Below are positions 1-9,053 of a stretch of DNA of 64,000 nt, one piece after another. Every line of letters starts with the position of its first letter. The first letter of the stretch is position 1. Below the pieces are notes generated by a model. That model searched no databases, was not told the DNA's origin, and saw only the letters and a list, made by a program, of their open reading frames with translations. The stretch covers positions 1 to 64,000 of the forward strand of contig CAMZIO010000001.1 of the NCBI GenBank assembly GCA_947307255.1, in the 5' to 3' direction. Source of the DNA: an uncultured Clostridia bacterium. Its GTDB lineage: Bacteria; Bacillota; Clostridia; Oscillospirales; Oscillospiraceae. A program made the translations under genes and the position numbers.

Positions 1-7
1 AACGAAA

Positions 8-43
8 GGGAGAAGACCGGCATAGCCGGTCTTCTCCCTTTTT
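8..43 (+). terminator. intrinsic terminator of an upstream gene
   Basis: A 14-bp perfect stem (8-21 with 25-38) closes a three-base loop and is followed by five T (39-43); flanking AAA/TTT can extend the stem. It presumably ends a gene that lies to the left of the window. Confidence 0.85.
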
Positions 44-70
44 CGGCTGCCGATCTCCCGCGAAAAGAAA

Positions 71-104
71 GGCGGCGCGGCTTTTGCCGCGCCGCCCTTC
101 TTTG
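71..104. terminator. GC-rich hairpin, likely bidirectional terminator
   Basis: An 11-bp perfect GC stem (71-81 with 86-96) around a TTTT loop, with a purine-rich AAAGAAA stretch on the left and CTTCTTT on the right, so it could stop transcription in either direction. It follows the first terminator directly. Confidence 0.6.
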
Positions 105-243
105 TGGTCGGTATTATGCCGCCGCTGCCTGCCGGCGGTGATGCAGGCCCTCGTAAAATCGCAGCGCAGAGGAGCGGAAAGCGCTCAGTGGGCCGGTGAA
201 AGGAACGGGCGGACGGGAAAACGCCGCCGTGCACGAATTACCG
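105..243. other. intergenic stretch without recognised gene
   Basis: I find no open reading frame with a ribosome binding site, and no tRNA or riboswitch core that I can recognise. The stretch is G+C-rich with several short inverted repeats. Confidence 0.4.
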
Positions 244-273
244 TTGACGAACGCTGATCTTTTGGAGTATAAT
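244..273 (+). promoter_or_regulatory. sigma-A type promoter for the methyltransferase/ECF string
   Basis: TTGACG at 244-249 and TATAAT at 268-273 with an 18-bp spacer, 38 bp before the start of the methyltransferase gene. It is the only clear promoter seen before the 0.3-9.9 kb gene string. Confidence 0.75.
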
Positions 274-311
274 ATCTTGATTTAATATGTGGACAAAAAG
301 GGGAGGACGCT

Positions 312-1175
312 ATGTGGATCGCGGACGGATGGAAAGACTATGAACTGCTGGACTGCGGCGGCGGCGAAAAGCTGGAGCGCTGGGACAGGCAGATCCTCGT
401 GCGCCCCGACCCGCAGGCGATTTGGGAGAGCGAACGCAAAAACCGCGGCTGGAAAAACGCGCAGGGCCGCTATTACCGCTCCCAGAGCGGCGGCGGCCAC
501 TGGGACAAGGAAAAGCTGCCGGAGCAGTGGCAGGTGCGCTACCGCGATTTGACATTCCGCGTCAAGCCCATGAACTTCAAGCATACGGGCCTCTTCCCGG
601 AGCAGGCGGTCAACTGGGACTTCGCGCGGGAAAAGATCCAAAACGCGGGCAGGCCGATTCGCGTGCTCAACCTCTTTGCCTATACCGGCGCTGCGACGGT
701 GGCCTGCGCCGCTGCGGGGGCACAGGTGTGCCACGTGGACGCGGCAAAGGGCATGGTGGCGTGGGCGAAGGAAAACGCCCGCGTCAGCGGCCTGGAGGAT
801 GCGCCGATCCGCTATATCGTGGACGATTGCGCCAAGTTCGTCGAGCGGGAGATCCGCCGCGGCAAGACCTACGACGCGATCATCATGGATCCGCCCTCCT
901 ACGGGCGCGGGCCGGGCGGCGAGGTGTGGAAGCTGGAGGAGAATCTCTACCCCTTCGTCAAGCTGTGTGCAAGAGTGCTCTCCGACAAGCCGCTGTTTGT
1001 CATCATCAATTCCTACACCACGGGGCTTGCCCCCTCGGTGCTGGGCTATATGCTGCATCTGCTGGTCGCAAAACGATACGGCGGGACGGTAACGTGGGAC
1101 GAGCTGGGCCTGCCCGTTACGGAAACCGGCCTGGCCTTGCCCTGCGGCGCAACGGGCAGATGGTGCAGCGAATAA
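312..1175 (+). CDS. class I SAM-dependent methyltransferase (RlmI/RlmK-like fold)
   Basis: A 287-residue protein that probably methylates a nucleic-acid base, most likely in rRNA. The SAM-binding motif I is visible as VLNLFAYTGAAT (about residues 117-128), the acidic residue of motif II as HVDAAKGM, and the catalytic motif IV as DPPSYGRG (about residues 193-200), which is the form used by base-modifying RlmI-type enzymes. The N-terminal PUA domain of RlmI is absent, so it is a short family member. The start has GGAGG five bases upstream. It lies 21 bp before the ECF genes and may share their promoter. The exact target cannot be told from the sequence. Confidence 0.85.
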   Translation: MWIADGWKDYELLDCGGGEKLERWDRQILVRPDPQAIWESERKNRGWKNAQGRYYRSQSGGGHWDKEKLPEQWQVRYRDLTFRVKPMNFKHTGLFPEQAVNWDFAREKIQNAGRPIRVLNLFAYTGAATVACAAAGAQVCHVDAAKGMVAWAKENARVSGLEDAPIRYIVDDCAKFVEREIRRGKTYDAIIMDPPSYGRGPGGEVWKLEENLYPFVKLCARVLSDKPLFVIINSYTTGLAPSVLGYMLHLLVAKRYGGTVTWDELGLPVTETGLALPCGATGRWCSE

Positions 1176-1196
1176 GCAGGCAGGAAGAGAAATATT

Positions 1197-2045
1197 ATGT
1201 CAACTATGCTGAAAACCGAGAATATCGCCTTCTTCTATCCCGCCCGGGAGGGGGAGGAGGCGCGCCTTGCGTTGAACGGCGTAACGCTTGCGATTGAGCG
1301 GGGCAGCTTCGTCGTGGTGCTGGGGCACAACGGTTCGGGCAAATCCACCCTGGCAAAGACCTTTAACGCGGTGCTGCTGCCCACGGGCGGCACGGTGTAC
1401 GTCGATGGGATGGACACGGCGGACGAGCAGCTTTTGCTGGAGATTCGCCGCCGCGTGGGGATGGTGTTCCAGAACCCGGACAACCAGATCGTTGCCAACG
1501 TGGTGGAAGAGGACGTCGCCTTTGCGCCGGAAAACCTCGGCGTGCCGACGGAGGAGATCCGCCGCCGTGTGGACGACGCGCTGGCCGCCGTCGGCATGGC
1601 AAAGTACGTGCGCCATGCACCGCATCTTCTCTCCGGCGGGCAAAAGCAGCGCATCGCCATTGCGGGCGTGCTGGCGATGCAGCCGGACTGCATCGTGCTC
1701 GACGAGGCGACCGCCATGCTCGATCCCATTGGGCGGCGGGAGGTCCTCGCCGCAATCGAAACGCTGCACCGGGACAAGGGAATCACCGTAATTTTGATTA
1801 CGCACCATATGAATGAGGCTGAGCACGCCGACCGCGTGCTGGTGCTCAACGACGGAAAGCTCGCCATGGACGGTACGCCCCGCGAGGTGTTTTCCCGCGC
1901 GGACGAGCTGGGCGCTATCGGACTGGCGGTGCCGGACACCGTGGCGCTGCTGCGCGCGCTCCGGGAGGGCGGCCTGGACGTCGCCACGGATGCGGTAACG
2001 GTGGAGGCGTGCAGCGAGGAAATCGCGCGTGCGCTTGCGCATTGA
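1197..2045 (+). CDS. ecfA1: ECF transporter ATP-binding protein EcfA1
   Basis: A 282-residue ATPase that powers vitamin or metal uptake together with EcfA2, EcfT and exchangeable substrate-binding S components. Walker A GHNGSGKST lies at residues 43-51, the Q-loop region reads FQNPDNQI, the signature is LSGGQKQR, and Walker B is followed by the DEATAMLDP form typical of EcfA. The gene starts 21 bp after the methyltransferase and is followed by ecfA2 and ecfT in the usual order. No S-component gene is next to it, which fits a group II ECF module whose S proteins are coded elsewhere. Confidence 0.95.
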   Translation: MSTMLKTENIAFFYPAREGEEARLALNGVTLAIERGSFVVVLGHNGSGKSTLAKTFNAVLLPTGGTVYVDGMDTADEQLLLEIRRRVGMVFQNPDNQIVANVVEEDVAFAPENLGVPTEEIRRRVDDALAAVGMAKYVRHAPHLLSGGQKQRIAIAGVLAMQPDCIVLDEATAMLDPIGRREVLAAIETLHRDKGITVILITHHMNEAEHADRVLVLNDGKLAMDGTPREVFSRADELGAIGLAVPDTVALLRALREGGLDVATDAVTVEACSEEIARALAH

Positions 2046-2071
2046 GAATTCACAGTAAAGAGGAAACCGAC

Positions 2072-2938
2072 TTGGACGAGATCATTCGTATTGAAAACCT
2101 GACCCATACTTACAGCGCGGGTACGCCCTTTGAGCACTGCGCGGTGGACGGCATGGATCTGAGCATTTATCGCGGGGAATTTCTGGGTATCATCGGCCAC
2201 ACCGGATCGGGGAAATCCACGCTGATCCAGCATCTCAACGGCCTGCTCAAGCCAACGAAGGGGCGCGTGCTGCTCGGCGGGGAGGACATCTGGGCCGATC
2301 CCAAGAAGATCCGTTCCGTGCGTTTTCGCGTGGGGCTGGTGTTCCAGTACCCGGAGTATCAGCTTTTTGAGGAGACGGTCTACCGCGACATCGCCTTTGG
2401 CCCGACCAATATGGGCCTTTCCGGGGAGGAGATCGACCGGCGCGTGCGCGACGCGGCGCGCTTTGCCGGCGTGAGCGAGCAGATGCTGGAGAAATCCCCC
2501 TTTGCGCTCTCCGGCGGGCAGAAGCGGCGCGTCGCCATCGCGGGCGTGATCGCCATGGAGCCGGAGGTGCTCGTGCTCGACGAGCCGACGGCGGGGCTAG
2601 ACCCGCGCGGACGGGAGGAGCTGCTATCCAACATCTCCGCCTATCACAAGGAGCGGGGGAACACGGTCGTGCTCGTCAGCCACAGCATGGAGGAGATTGC
2701 GCGCAACGTGGATCGCATCGTGGTGCTTTCCGACAGCCGCGTGCTGCTCAGCGGTACGCCGCACGAGGTGTTTGCCCAGGGCGATACGCTGACGCGCGCG
2801 GGCTTGGATGTGCCGGAGGTAACGCGCATCGCCATGTCGCTGCGGGAGCGGGGACTTGCGGTCGATGCGGGGGTCTACACCGTGCGGGAGTTGTCTGATG
2901 CGCTGCTGGCGCTGCGGAAAGGCGGTGGCGTATGCTGA
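2072..2938 (+). CDS. ecfA2: ECF transporter ATP-binding protein EcfA2
   Basis: A 288-residue second ATPase of the ECF energizing module. Walker A is GHTGSGKST, the signature LSGGQKRR, and Walker B ends in DEPTAGLDP. The reading frame is open from 2009, inside ecfA1, but a TTG at 2072 preceded by AGAGGA (2060-2065) gives the length and first residues usual for the family (LDEIIRIENLTHTY), so I take TTG as start. It overlaps ecfT by 7 bp, which suggests translational coupling and equal production of the subunits. Confidence 0.93.
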   Translation: MDEIIRIENLTHTYSAGTPFEHCAVDGMDLSIYRGEFLGIIGHTGSGKSTLIQHLNGLLKPTKGRVLLGGEDIWADPKKIRSVRFRVGLVFQYPEYQLFEETVYRDIAFGPTNMGLSGEEIDRRVRDAARFAGVSEQMLEKSPFALSGGQKRRVAIAGVIAMEPEVLVLDEPTAGLDPRGREELLSNISAYHKERGNTVVLVSHSMEEIARNVDRIVVLSDSRVLLSGTPHEVFAQGDTLTRAGLDVPEVTRIAMSLRERGLAVDAGVYTVRELSDALLALRKGGGVC

Positions 2939-3762
2939 AAGATATCACGCTGGGACAGTTTTTTCCCGGCAACACGCTGGCGCATCGGCTGGACCCGCGC
3001 ACCAAGCTGCTGGTTACCGTGCTTTATATCGTCGCGCTGTTTTCGGCGCGCTCGCTGTGGGGCTATGCGCTGCTGGCGCTGGTGCTGGCGATCAGCGTGC
3101 GCGTGTCGCGCGTGAAGCTCCGCTCGCTGCTGCGCGGATTGAAGCCCGTGCTGTTCATCATCGCGTTTACCGCGATTTTGAATCTCTTCTATACGCCCGG
3201 ACGCACGCTGGTGTCGTTCTGGACGCTGCGCATCACCTACGAGGGGATGCGCACGGCGGTTACGATGATGCTGCGCATCATGCTGCTGATTATGGGCACG
3301 TTCCTGCTGACCTATACCACCAGCCCCATCCGGTTGACCGACGGGATGGAGAGCCTGCTCAGCCCGCTCAAGCGGATCAAGCTGCCCGTGCACGAGCTGG
3401 CGATGATGATGTCCATTTCGCTGCGCTTTATCCCTACGCTGATCGAGGAGACGGACAAGATCATGTCTGCCCAGAAGGCGCGCGGCGCGGATTTTGAATC
3501 CGGCAACCTGTTCCATCGCGCCAAGGCGCTCATTCCGATGCTGGTGCCGCTGTTTATCAGTGCGTTTCGCCGCGCGGATGAGCTGGCCACGGCGATGGAA
3601 TGCCGCTGCTATCACGGCGGCGAGGGGCGCACGAAGCTCAACGTGCTGCGCTATGAGGCGCGGGATTATCTGGTGCTGGCGTTTTTCCTGGCGCTGGCAG
3701 TGGGGATCGTCGCATCGGAGAAGCTGGGCGTGCCGGCGCGATTGAGCGCGCTGCTTGTCTGA
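2932..3762 (+). CDS. ecfT: ECF transporter transmembrane protein EcfT
   Basis: A 276-residue membrane scaffold that couples the two ATPases to S components. It begins with the conserved LDPRTKL stretch after a short N-terminal amphipathic part and has about five to six hydrophobic helices. The coupling-helix motifs with A-R-G are present (AQKARGADF at about residues 181-189, and AMECRCYHGGEGRTK further on, the second in a diverged form). The start ATG overlaps the ecfA2 stop codon region, and truA follows 11 bp after the stop. Confidence 0.93.
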   Translation: MLKDITLGQFFPGNTLAHRLDPRTKLLVTVLYIVALFSARSLWGYALLALVLAISVRVSRVKLRSLLRGLKPVLFIIAFTAILNLFYTPGRTLVSFWTLRITYEGMRTAVTMMLRIMLLIMGTFLLTYTTSPIRLTDGMESLLSPLKRIKLPVHELAMMMSISLRFIPTLIEETDKIMSAQKARGADFESGNLFHRAKALIPMLVPLFISAFRRADELATAMECRCYHGGEGRTKLNVLRYEARDYLVLAFFLALAVGIVASEKLGVPARLSALLV

Positions 3763-3773
3763 GGAGGCGAAAG

Positions 3774-4532
3774 ATGCGCAACATTGCCCTCAAGCTTATG
3801 TATAACGGCACCGCCTATCACGGCTGGCAGGTGCAGAAAAACGCCGCCAGCGTGGAAGAGACGCTCGAACGCGGCCTATCCATGATCTGCGGCGAGCGGG
3901 TCAAGCTCGTCGGCTGCGGCCGTACCGATGCGGGCGTGCACGCCGAGCACTATATCGCCAATTTCCACACGAGCTCCCGCATTCCGCTCGAACGGCTGCC
4001 CTTCGCGGTCAACACCCACACGCCGGAGGATATCGTCGTGCGCGAAGCGCTGGAGGTGGCGGATTCGTTCAACGCGATCGGCTCGTGCCTCAAAAAAGAA
4101 TACACCTATCGCATCTATAACTCGCGGATCAAGAATCCGTTTTATGTAAACCGCGCTTATTTCTATCCCAAGCACCTCGACGAGGACGTGATGGACCGCG
4201 CGGCGCGCGCCTTTGAAGGCACGCACGATTTCCGCGCGGTGCGCTCGGTGGGCACCGAGACGAAGACCACTGTGCGCACGATCTATTACTGCCGCGTCAA
4301 TCGCAGCGGGGAGCTGCTGGAATTGAAGGTCTGCGCCAACGGATTCCTGTATAATATGGTGCGGGCCATTACCGGCACCGTGCTTTACGCGGCGGAAGGG
4401 AAGCTGACGGCGGAGGACATCCCTCGGATTCTGGATTCCGGCGACCGGACGCTGGCGGGGCCGACGGTCCCGCCGGGCGGACTGTATCTGACAAAACTCT
4501 GGTATGAGGATGAACGGCTCAATGACGAATGA
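3774..4532 (+). CDS. truA: tRNA pseudouridine(38-40) synthase TruA
   Basis: A 252-residue enzyme that converts uridines 38-40 in the anticodon arm of many tRNAs to pseudouridine. The catalytic aspartate is D52 in GCGRTDAGVHA, and the family motifs FHTSS and RIYNSRIKNPF-like segments are present. Length is normal for the family. GGAGG at 3763-3767 lies just before the ATG. It follows ecfT as in many Firmicutes (ecfA1-ecfA2-ecfT-truA), so the assignment is also supported by order. Confidence 0.96.
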   Translation: MRNIALKLMYNGTAYHGWQVQKNAASVEETLERGLSMICGERVKLVGCGRTDAGVHAEHYIANFHTSSRIPLERLPFAVNTHTPEDIVVREALEVADSFNAIGSCLKKEYTYRIYNSRIKNPFYVNRAYFYPKHLDEDVMDRAARAFEGTHDFRAVRSVGTETKTTVRTIYYCRVNRSGELLELKVCANGFLYNMVRAITGTVLYAAEGKLTAEDIPRILDSGDRTLAGPTVPPGGLYLTKLWYEDERLNDE

Positions 4533-5709
4533 GAAGGAAAATGGAACGCGCGCAAGCGCTGTACCGGGCAAGCAGCCGCGCCGCGGCGCTCTGCGCCGCA
4601 CGCTGCTGCTGCTCCTTGTGCTGGCGGTGGTGTTGGGCGGCGTGGTTTTCGTGTCCTATCAGGATATGAAGGGGATTGACAGCATTCGCCGCCTGCTCTC
4701 GTACAACAAGGTTTCGCCGGATGCGCAGGGCAGGGCGGAGCTGTATGCCTACGACAGCGACCGCACCAATACCTTTGCCATGCTGGGCGAGCGGCTGTTG
4801 GTGGTGTCCACCACGCGCATGGCCGTTCTGGACAGGAACGGGGAGGAGCTGTTTTCGCAGAACGTCAAGCTGAACAACCCGGCGATTGCGCAGGGCGGAC
4901 AGTTGGCGGCCGTATACGACGTGGGCGGCACGTCGCTTTACCTCGTGGGGCAGAAGGGCCTGGTGCGCGATATGAGCGAGGCGTGCGAGGGCGGCATTCT
5001 CGCCGCTGCGCTCAATGAGTCGGATTATCTGGCGCTGACCGTGCGAAAAAGCGGCTATAAATCCGCAGTTACGGTGTATGACGCCGCCGGCGCGCCGGTG
5101 TTTACCTTCAACGCCTCGGATCACTACGTGGCGAACGCCTGCGTCATGCGCGACAACAAGCACCTGTGCACGGTGTCGCTGGGCGAGGCGGACAGCGCCT
5201 TCGCCAGCAGGCTGAGTATTTACGCGCTGGACCAGGAATCCCCCGTGGCGGTCAATACGCTGACCAGCTCGCTGGTGCTCTCGCTGGAGAATCTCGGTGA
5301 TTCGCTCCTGTGCGTTACGGACGATCGCCTGACCTCGTTCGCCGCGGACGGCTCGCTCGGCGGCAGCTATCGCTACGAGTATCCTTATCTGCGCGGCGTC
5401 AGCGTCAGCGGGGACTACGCCGCGCTGCTGCTGAGCCGCTACCGCTCCGGCAGCGCGCTGCGCGTCGTTGCGGTTGGCGCGGACGGCGAGATCATCGGCA
5501 CGCAGGATATCCGGCGCGAGGTGCTGGATATTTCCGCGGCGGGGAAGTACGTCGCCGTGCTCTACGGCGACAGCCTGAGCGTCTATACCGCGGATATGAC
5601 GGAGTACGCAACGCTGGAGAGTACCAATTACGCCAAGAAGGTCATCATGCGCGCGGACGGGACGGCGGTGCTGTTCGGCACGTCCGGGGCGACGCTGTAT
5701 ATCCCGTAA
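4522..5709 (+). CDS. DUF5711-family membrane-anchored beta-propeller-like protein
   Basis: About 395 residues: a basic N-terminal tail, one hydrophobic helix (roughly residues 25-46), then a long extracytoplasmic part of repeated beta-strand-like blocks, consistent with the DUF5711 family of Clostridia. No enzyme motif is visible and the role is unknown. The frame is open from an ATG at 4504, but the ATG at 4522 has GAGGA eleven bases upstream and is preferred; either start overlaps the end of truA. It is followed by a CvpA-type gene, and both may act at the cell envelope. Confidence 0.75.
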   Translation: MTNEKENGTRASAVPGKQPRRGALRRTLLLLLVLAVVLGGVVFVSYQDMKGIDSIRRLLSYNKVSPDAQGRAELYAYDSDRTNTFAMLGERLLVVSTTRMAVLDRNGEELFSQNVKLNNPAIAQGGQLAAVYDVGGTSLYLVGQKGLVRDMSEACEGGILAAALNESDYLALTVRKSGYKSAVTVYDAAGAPVFTFNASDHYVANACVMRDNKHLCTVSLGEADSAFASRLSIYALDQESPVAVNTLTSSLVLSLENLGDSLLCVTDDRLTSFAADGSLGGSYRYEYPYLRGVSVSGDYAALLLSRYRSGSALRVVAVGADGEIIGTQDIRREVLDISAAGKYVAVLYGDSLSVYTADMTEYATLESTNYAKKVIMRADGTAVLFGTSGATLYIP

Positions 5710-5768
5710 GCGGAGGAAGGTTTTTCCCGATTTGACAATTATTTTGACTGGAACGGAAAGGCGGACGG

Positions 5769-6446
5769 ATGGATAATGTATTTATCGCGGATCTGATACT
5801 GGCGCTTTTGCTGCTGGCCGGTGCGCTCTTCGGCGCCAAGCGCGGGCTGTTTCAAAGCCTGGTGGGGCTGGGGATCGTCCTTGCCGCTCTGGTGGGGGCG
5901 ATGCTGGTTTCCTCCGTGCTGACGGAACCGCTGACGCAGCTCGTCTACCCCAAGGTGGAGGAGAGTGTGATCGCGCGGCTTTTGCCGCAGGAGGAGATGC
6001 GCGAGAGCGAAGCGCCGGCACAGGAGCCGAGCGAGGGCGGCGTTCTGGACCGATACCGCAGGCAGCTGGAGCAGACCCTGGCCGACGCCACAACCGGCGC
6101 GGTCGAGGCGGCGGTCCGCGCGCTGCGCGAAACGGCGCGCGGCCTGGTGGAGGGTTTCGTGCGTGCAGCGGTGTTTTTCGCGGCGTTTCTCGTGCTGCTG
6201 GTGCTGCTGAAGCTGGCGGCGCGGGGGCTGGAGCACGTGCTGGAACTGCCGGGTCTGCGCCTGCTCAACAAGCTCGGCGGCGGGGTGCTGGGCCTGGCGG
6301 AGGGCGCGCTGCTGGTGTTTTTGCTGCTATCCCTTGCGCCGAAGCTCGGCATCACCTGGTTTTCCGACCGTGCCGAGGGTACGCATCTGCTTGCCTTCTT
6401 TCAGAACAATACCCCGCGGACACTGATTCAAATGCTGACCCGGTAA
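5769..6446 (+). CDS. CvpA family membrane protein
   Basis: A 225-residue protein with hydrophobic segments at both ends (about residues 6-50 and 135-205) separated by a charged, Glu/Arg-rich middle. The first segment with GAKRGLFQSLVGLG fits the start of CvpA/colicin V production family proteins, which in Firmicutes are envelope proteins of uncertain function. The gene has GGAAAGG before the ATG and lies between DUF5711 and the clpE-like gene on the same strand. Confidence 0.75.
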   Translation: MDNVFIADLILALLLLAGALFGAKRGLFQSLVGLGIVLAALVGAMLVSSVLTEPLTQLVYPKVEESVIARLLPQEEMRESEAPAQEPSEGGVLDRYRRQLEQTLADATTGAVEAAVRALRETARGLVEGFVRAAVFFAAFLVLLVLLKLAARGLEHVLELPGLRLLNKLGGGVLGLAEGALLVFLLLSLAPKLGITWFSDRAEGTHLLAFFQNNTPRTLIQMLTR

Positions 6447-6474
6447 CGGGTCTTACCCCAATGGAGGATTGAAT

Positions 6475-8796
6475 ATGCAACCACAACTTTGTTCCCGCTG
6501 CAAGAAAAACGTCGCTGTCGTGTTTCTCACCCGCATGGAGGGCGGGAAGAACGTCAGCGAGGGGCTCTGCCTCAAATGCGCCAAGAATATGGGCCTGCCG
6601 CAGGTGAATGAGATCATGCAGCGCATGGGCATCACCGACGAGGATCTGGATATGATCTCCAACGAGATGATGGGAGCCTTCGGCGGCGCCGAGAACTTAG
6701 AGCAGATCGACGACGATGGAAGCGACGAGGAGGGCAAGACGGCAACCTTCCCGTTTCTCAACCGGATCTTCGGCGGCGCGGGCGGCGAGGCCGTCGCGCC
6801 GGGCAGCGACGGGGATTCCCAACGTCCGCCGCGCGGTGAAAAGAAGGGCGAAAAGAAGCTGAAGTTTTTGAATAATTACTGCATCAACCTATCCGCGCGC
6901 GCCCGCGAGGGTAAGCTGGACGCCGTAATCGGCCGGGCGGAGGAGATTGAGCGCGTGGTGCAGATTTTAAACCGCCGCCAGAAGAACAACCCATGCCTGA
7001 TCGGTGAGCCGGGCGTCGGCAAAACCGCCATCGCAGAGGGGCTTGCCCAGCGCATCGCCGCGGGCGAGGTGCCCTTTAAGCTGCGCGGTAAGGAGGTTTA
7101 CCTGCTCGATTTGACCGCGCTGGTGGCGGGCACGCAGTTCCGCGGCCAGTTTGAAAGCCGCATGAAGGGCCTGATCGAGGAGATCCGCAAGGCGGGCAAC
7201 GTCATCCTCGTCATTGACGAGGTGCACAACATCGTCGGCGCGGGCGACGCCGAGGGCAGCATGAACGCCGCCAACATTTTAAAGCCCGCGCTCTCCCGCG
7301 GGGAGATCCAGGTGATCGGTGCGACCACCTTTGCCGAATACCGCAAGCATATCGAAAAAGACACCGCGCTCGAGCGCCGCTTTCAGCCGGTCATCGTCAA
7401 CGAGCCGAATATCGAGGATACCCTCAAGATCCTGCGCGGCATCGCGCATTATTACGAGAGCTTCCACGGGGTCAAGATCCCGGAGGGAATTTTGCGCCAG
7501 GCGGTGCTGCTGTCTGAACGCTACATTACCGATCGCTTCCTGCCGGACAAGGCGATCGACCTCATTGACGAGGCGTGCTCCGATTTGAATTTGCATGACG
7601 AGAACATCAACCGCCGTATGGAGCTGCGCCGCGATCTGGAAAACATCGCCTTTGAGCGCGAGAAGCTCACCTCCGCCGGGGAGGAGGACGCGGCGCAGGA
7701 CGAGGCGCGTATGGACGAACGCTACGCCCGCATTGCCGAGCTGCGCAGTCAGGAGATCCGCCTGCAGCAGGAGCTGGACGCTCTGTGCGCCAACGGCGAC
7801 CCGGCGTTGAGCATGGATAACCTTGCCCGCGTGATCGAGCTGTGGACAAAAATCCCCGCCAGCCGCATCCGCGAGGACGAGTTCAAGCGCCTCAGCGAGC
7901 TGGATAAACGCCTTAAAACGCATATCGTTGGGCAGGACGAGGCCATCGCCGCCGTCAGCGCCGCGATCCGCCGCAGCCGCGTGGGGATCTCGCCCAAGCA
8001 CAAGCCGGTATCGTTCATCTTCGTCGGGCCCACGGGCGTGGGCAAGACGGAGCTGGTCAAACAGCTGGCGCAGGACCTGTTCAATTCGCCGGATTCGCTG
8101 ATCCGGCTGGATATGTCCGAATTCATGGAAAAGCACTCGGTTTCGCGCATCGTCGGCTCGCCGCCGGGCTACGTCGGCTATGACGAGGCGGGACAGCTGA
8201 CCGAGAAGATCCGCCGTAAGCCCTACGCCGTGATCCTCTTTGACGAGATTGAAAAGGCGCATCCGGACGTGCTGAACATCCTGCTGCAGATTCTCGACGA
8301 CGGCGAGATCACCGACGCCCACGGGCGCAAGGTGAATTTTGAAAACACGGTTATCGTCATGACCTCCAACGCCGGCAGCGATCGCAAGGGCGGCTCCCTC
8401 GGCTTCGGCATGACGGTCAACGAGCAGAACAAGGAGCGCGCGCTCAAGGCGCTGGGCGAATTCCTGCGTCCGGAGTTTCTCAACCGCGTGGACGAGATCA
8501 TCTGCTTCAACCGCCTTGATGAGGAAAATTTCTCCGCCATTGCCCGCATCATGCTCGAAGAACTGAAGGCGAGCCTTGAGGAAAAGGCGCTGCACTTCAG
8601 CTACGACGACGCCGTGGTGGAGTATCTTACGCACAAGTCGTTTTCCACGACCTACGGCGCGCGCAACCTGCGCCGCACGATCCAGAAGGAGCTGGAGGAC
8701 GAGATTGCCGCACGCATCATCAATTCCTATGACGCGCCCATCACCCACATCCGCGCGGCGGTGGAGGGCGATGCGCTGACGCTGCATTGCCTGTAA
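6475..8796 (+). CDS. clpE: ClpE-like AAA+ unfoldase with N-terminal zinc finger
   Basis: A 773-residue Hsp100 ATPase that should unfold proteins for ClpP. Residues 1-40 hold two CxxC pairs (CSRCKK and CLKCAK) in place of the repeated Clp N domain, as in ClpE. The first AAA+ module has Walker A GEPGVGKT, followed by a short coiled-coil middle region rich in Glu/Arg, then the second module with GPTGVGKT. An LGF tripeptide (SLGFGM) after the second module's Walker B is the usual ClpP-docking loop. ATG at 6475 has GGAGG seven bases upstream; a TTG two codons earlier is less likely. In Bacillus clpE is stress-regulated by CtsR; I see no CtsR operator here. No mcsA or mcsB lies next to it. Confidence 0.9.
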   Translation: MQPQLCSRCKKNVAVVFLTRMEGGKNVSEGLCLKCAKNMGLPQVNEIMQRMGITDEDLDMISNEMMGAFGGAENLEQIDDDGSDEEGKTATFPFLNRIFGGAGGEAVAPGSDGDSQRPPRGEKKGEKKLKFLNNYCINLSARAREGKLDAVIGRAEEIERVVQILNRRQKNNPCLIGEPGVGKTAIAEGLAQRIAAGEVPFKLRGKEVYLLDLTALVAGTQFRGQFESRMKGLIEEIRKAGNVILVIDEVHNIVGAGDAEGSMNAANILKPALSRGEIQVIGATTFAEYRKHIEKDTALERRFQPVIVNEPNIEDTLKILRGIAHYYESFHGVKIPEGILRQAVLLSERYITDRFLPDKAIDLIDEACSDLNLHDENINRRMELRRDLENIAFEREKLTSAGEEDAAQDEARMDERYARIAELRSQEIRLQQELDALCANGDPALSMDNLARVIELWTKIPASRIREDEFKRLSELDKRLKTHIVGQDEAIAAVSAAIRRSRVGISPKHKPVSFIFVGPTGVGKTELVKQLAQDLFNSPDSLIRLDMSEFMEKHSVSRIVGSPPGYVGYDEAGQLTEKIRRKPYAVILFDEIEKAHPDVLNILLQILDDGEITDAHGRKVNFENTVIVMTSNAGSDRKGGSLGFGMTVNEQNKERALKALGEFLRPEFLNRVDEIICFNRLDEENFSAIARIMLEELKASLEEKALHFSYDDAVVEYLTHKSFSTTYGARNLRRTIQKELEDEIAARIINSYDAPITHIRAAVEGDALTLHCL

Positions 8797-8811
8797 CGGG
8801 GAGGAGAAGCC

Positions 8812-9027
8812 ATGTTCCACTTTTTCCGCAATCAGATCGAAAAACGCTGTGCTTACTGCGCCCGCGGCAGGCAGATCAACGAGCGTGAGGTCGCCTGCCC
8901 GCGCCGCGGCGTGATGGACGCTGCGGACCATTGCAGCCGCTTTGCCTACGACCCGCTCAAGCGTGTTCCGCCGCGCCCCGCAGCGCTGGATACGCAGAAG
9001 CATTTGCCGGAAGACTTTTCCCTGTAA
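8812..9027 (+). CDS. small cysteine-containing protein
   Basis: A 71-residue protein with CAYCARG near the start and two further Cys in CPRRGVMDAADHC, a spacing that could bind one zinc ion. It has GGAGGAG before the ATG and follows the clpE-like gene by 15 bp, so it is very likely co-transcribed. I recognise the pattern as one seen in small conserved Clostridia proteins but cannot name a function. The last third is Pro-rich and probably unfolded. Confidence 0.7.
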   Translation: MFHFFRNQIEKRCAYCARGRQINEREVACPRRGVMDAADHCSRFAYDPLKRVPPRPAALDTQKHLPEDFSL

Positions 9028-9053
9028 ATAAGCAAAAAGAGAGGAAGATAGAG

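Noticed and set aside
7279-9003. A 574-codon minus-strand frame opposite the clpE-like gene
   Set aside because: Shadow of a long G+C-rich gene; no ribosome site and no family features.
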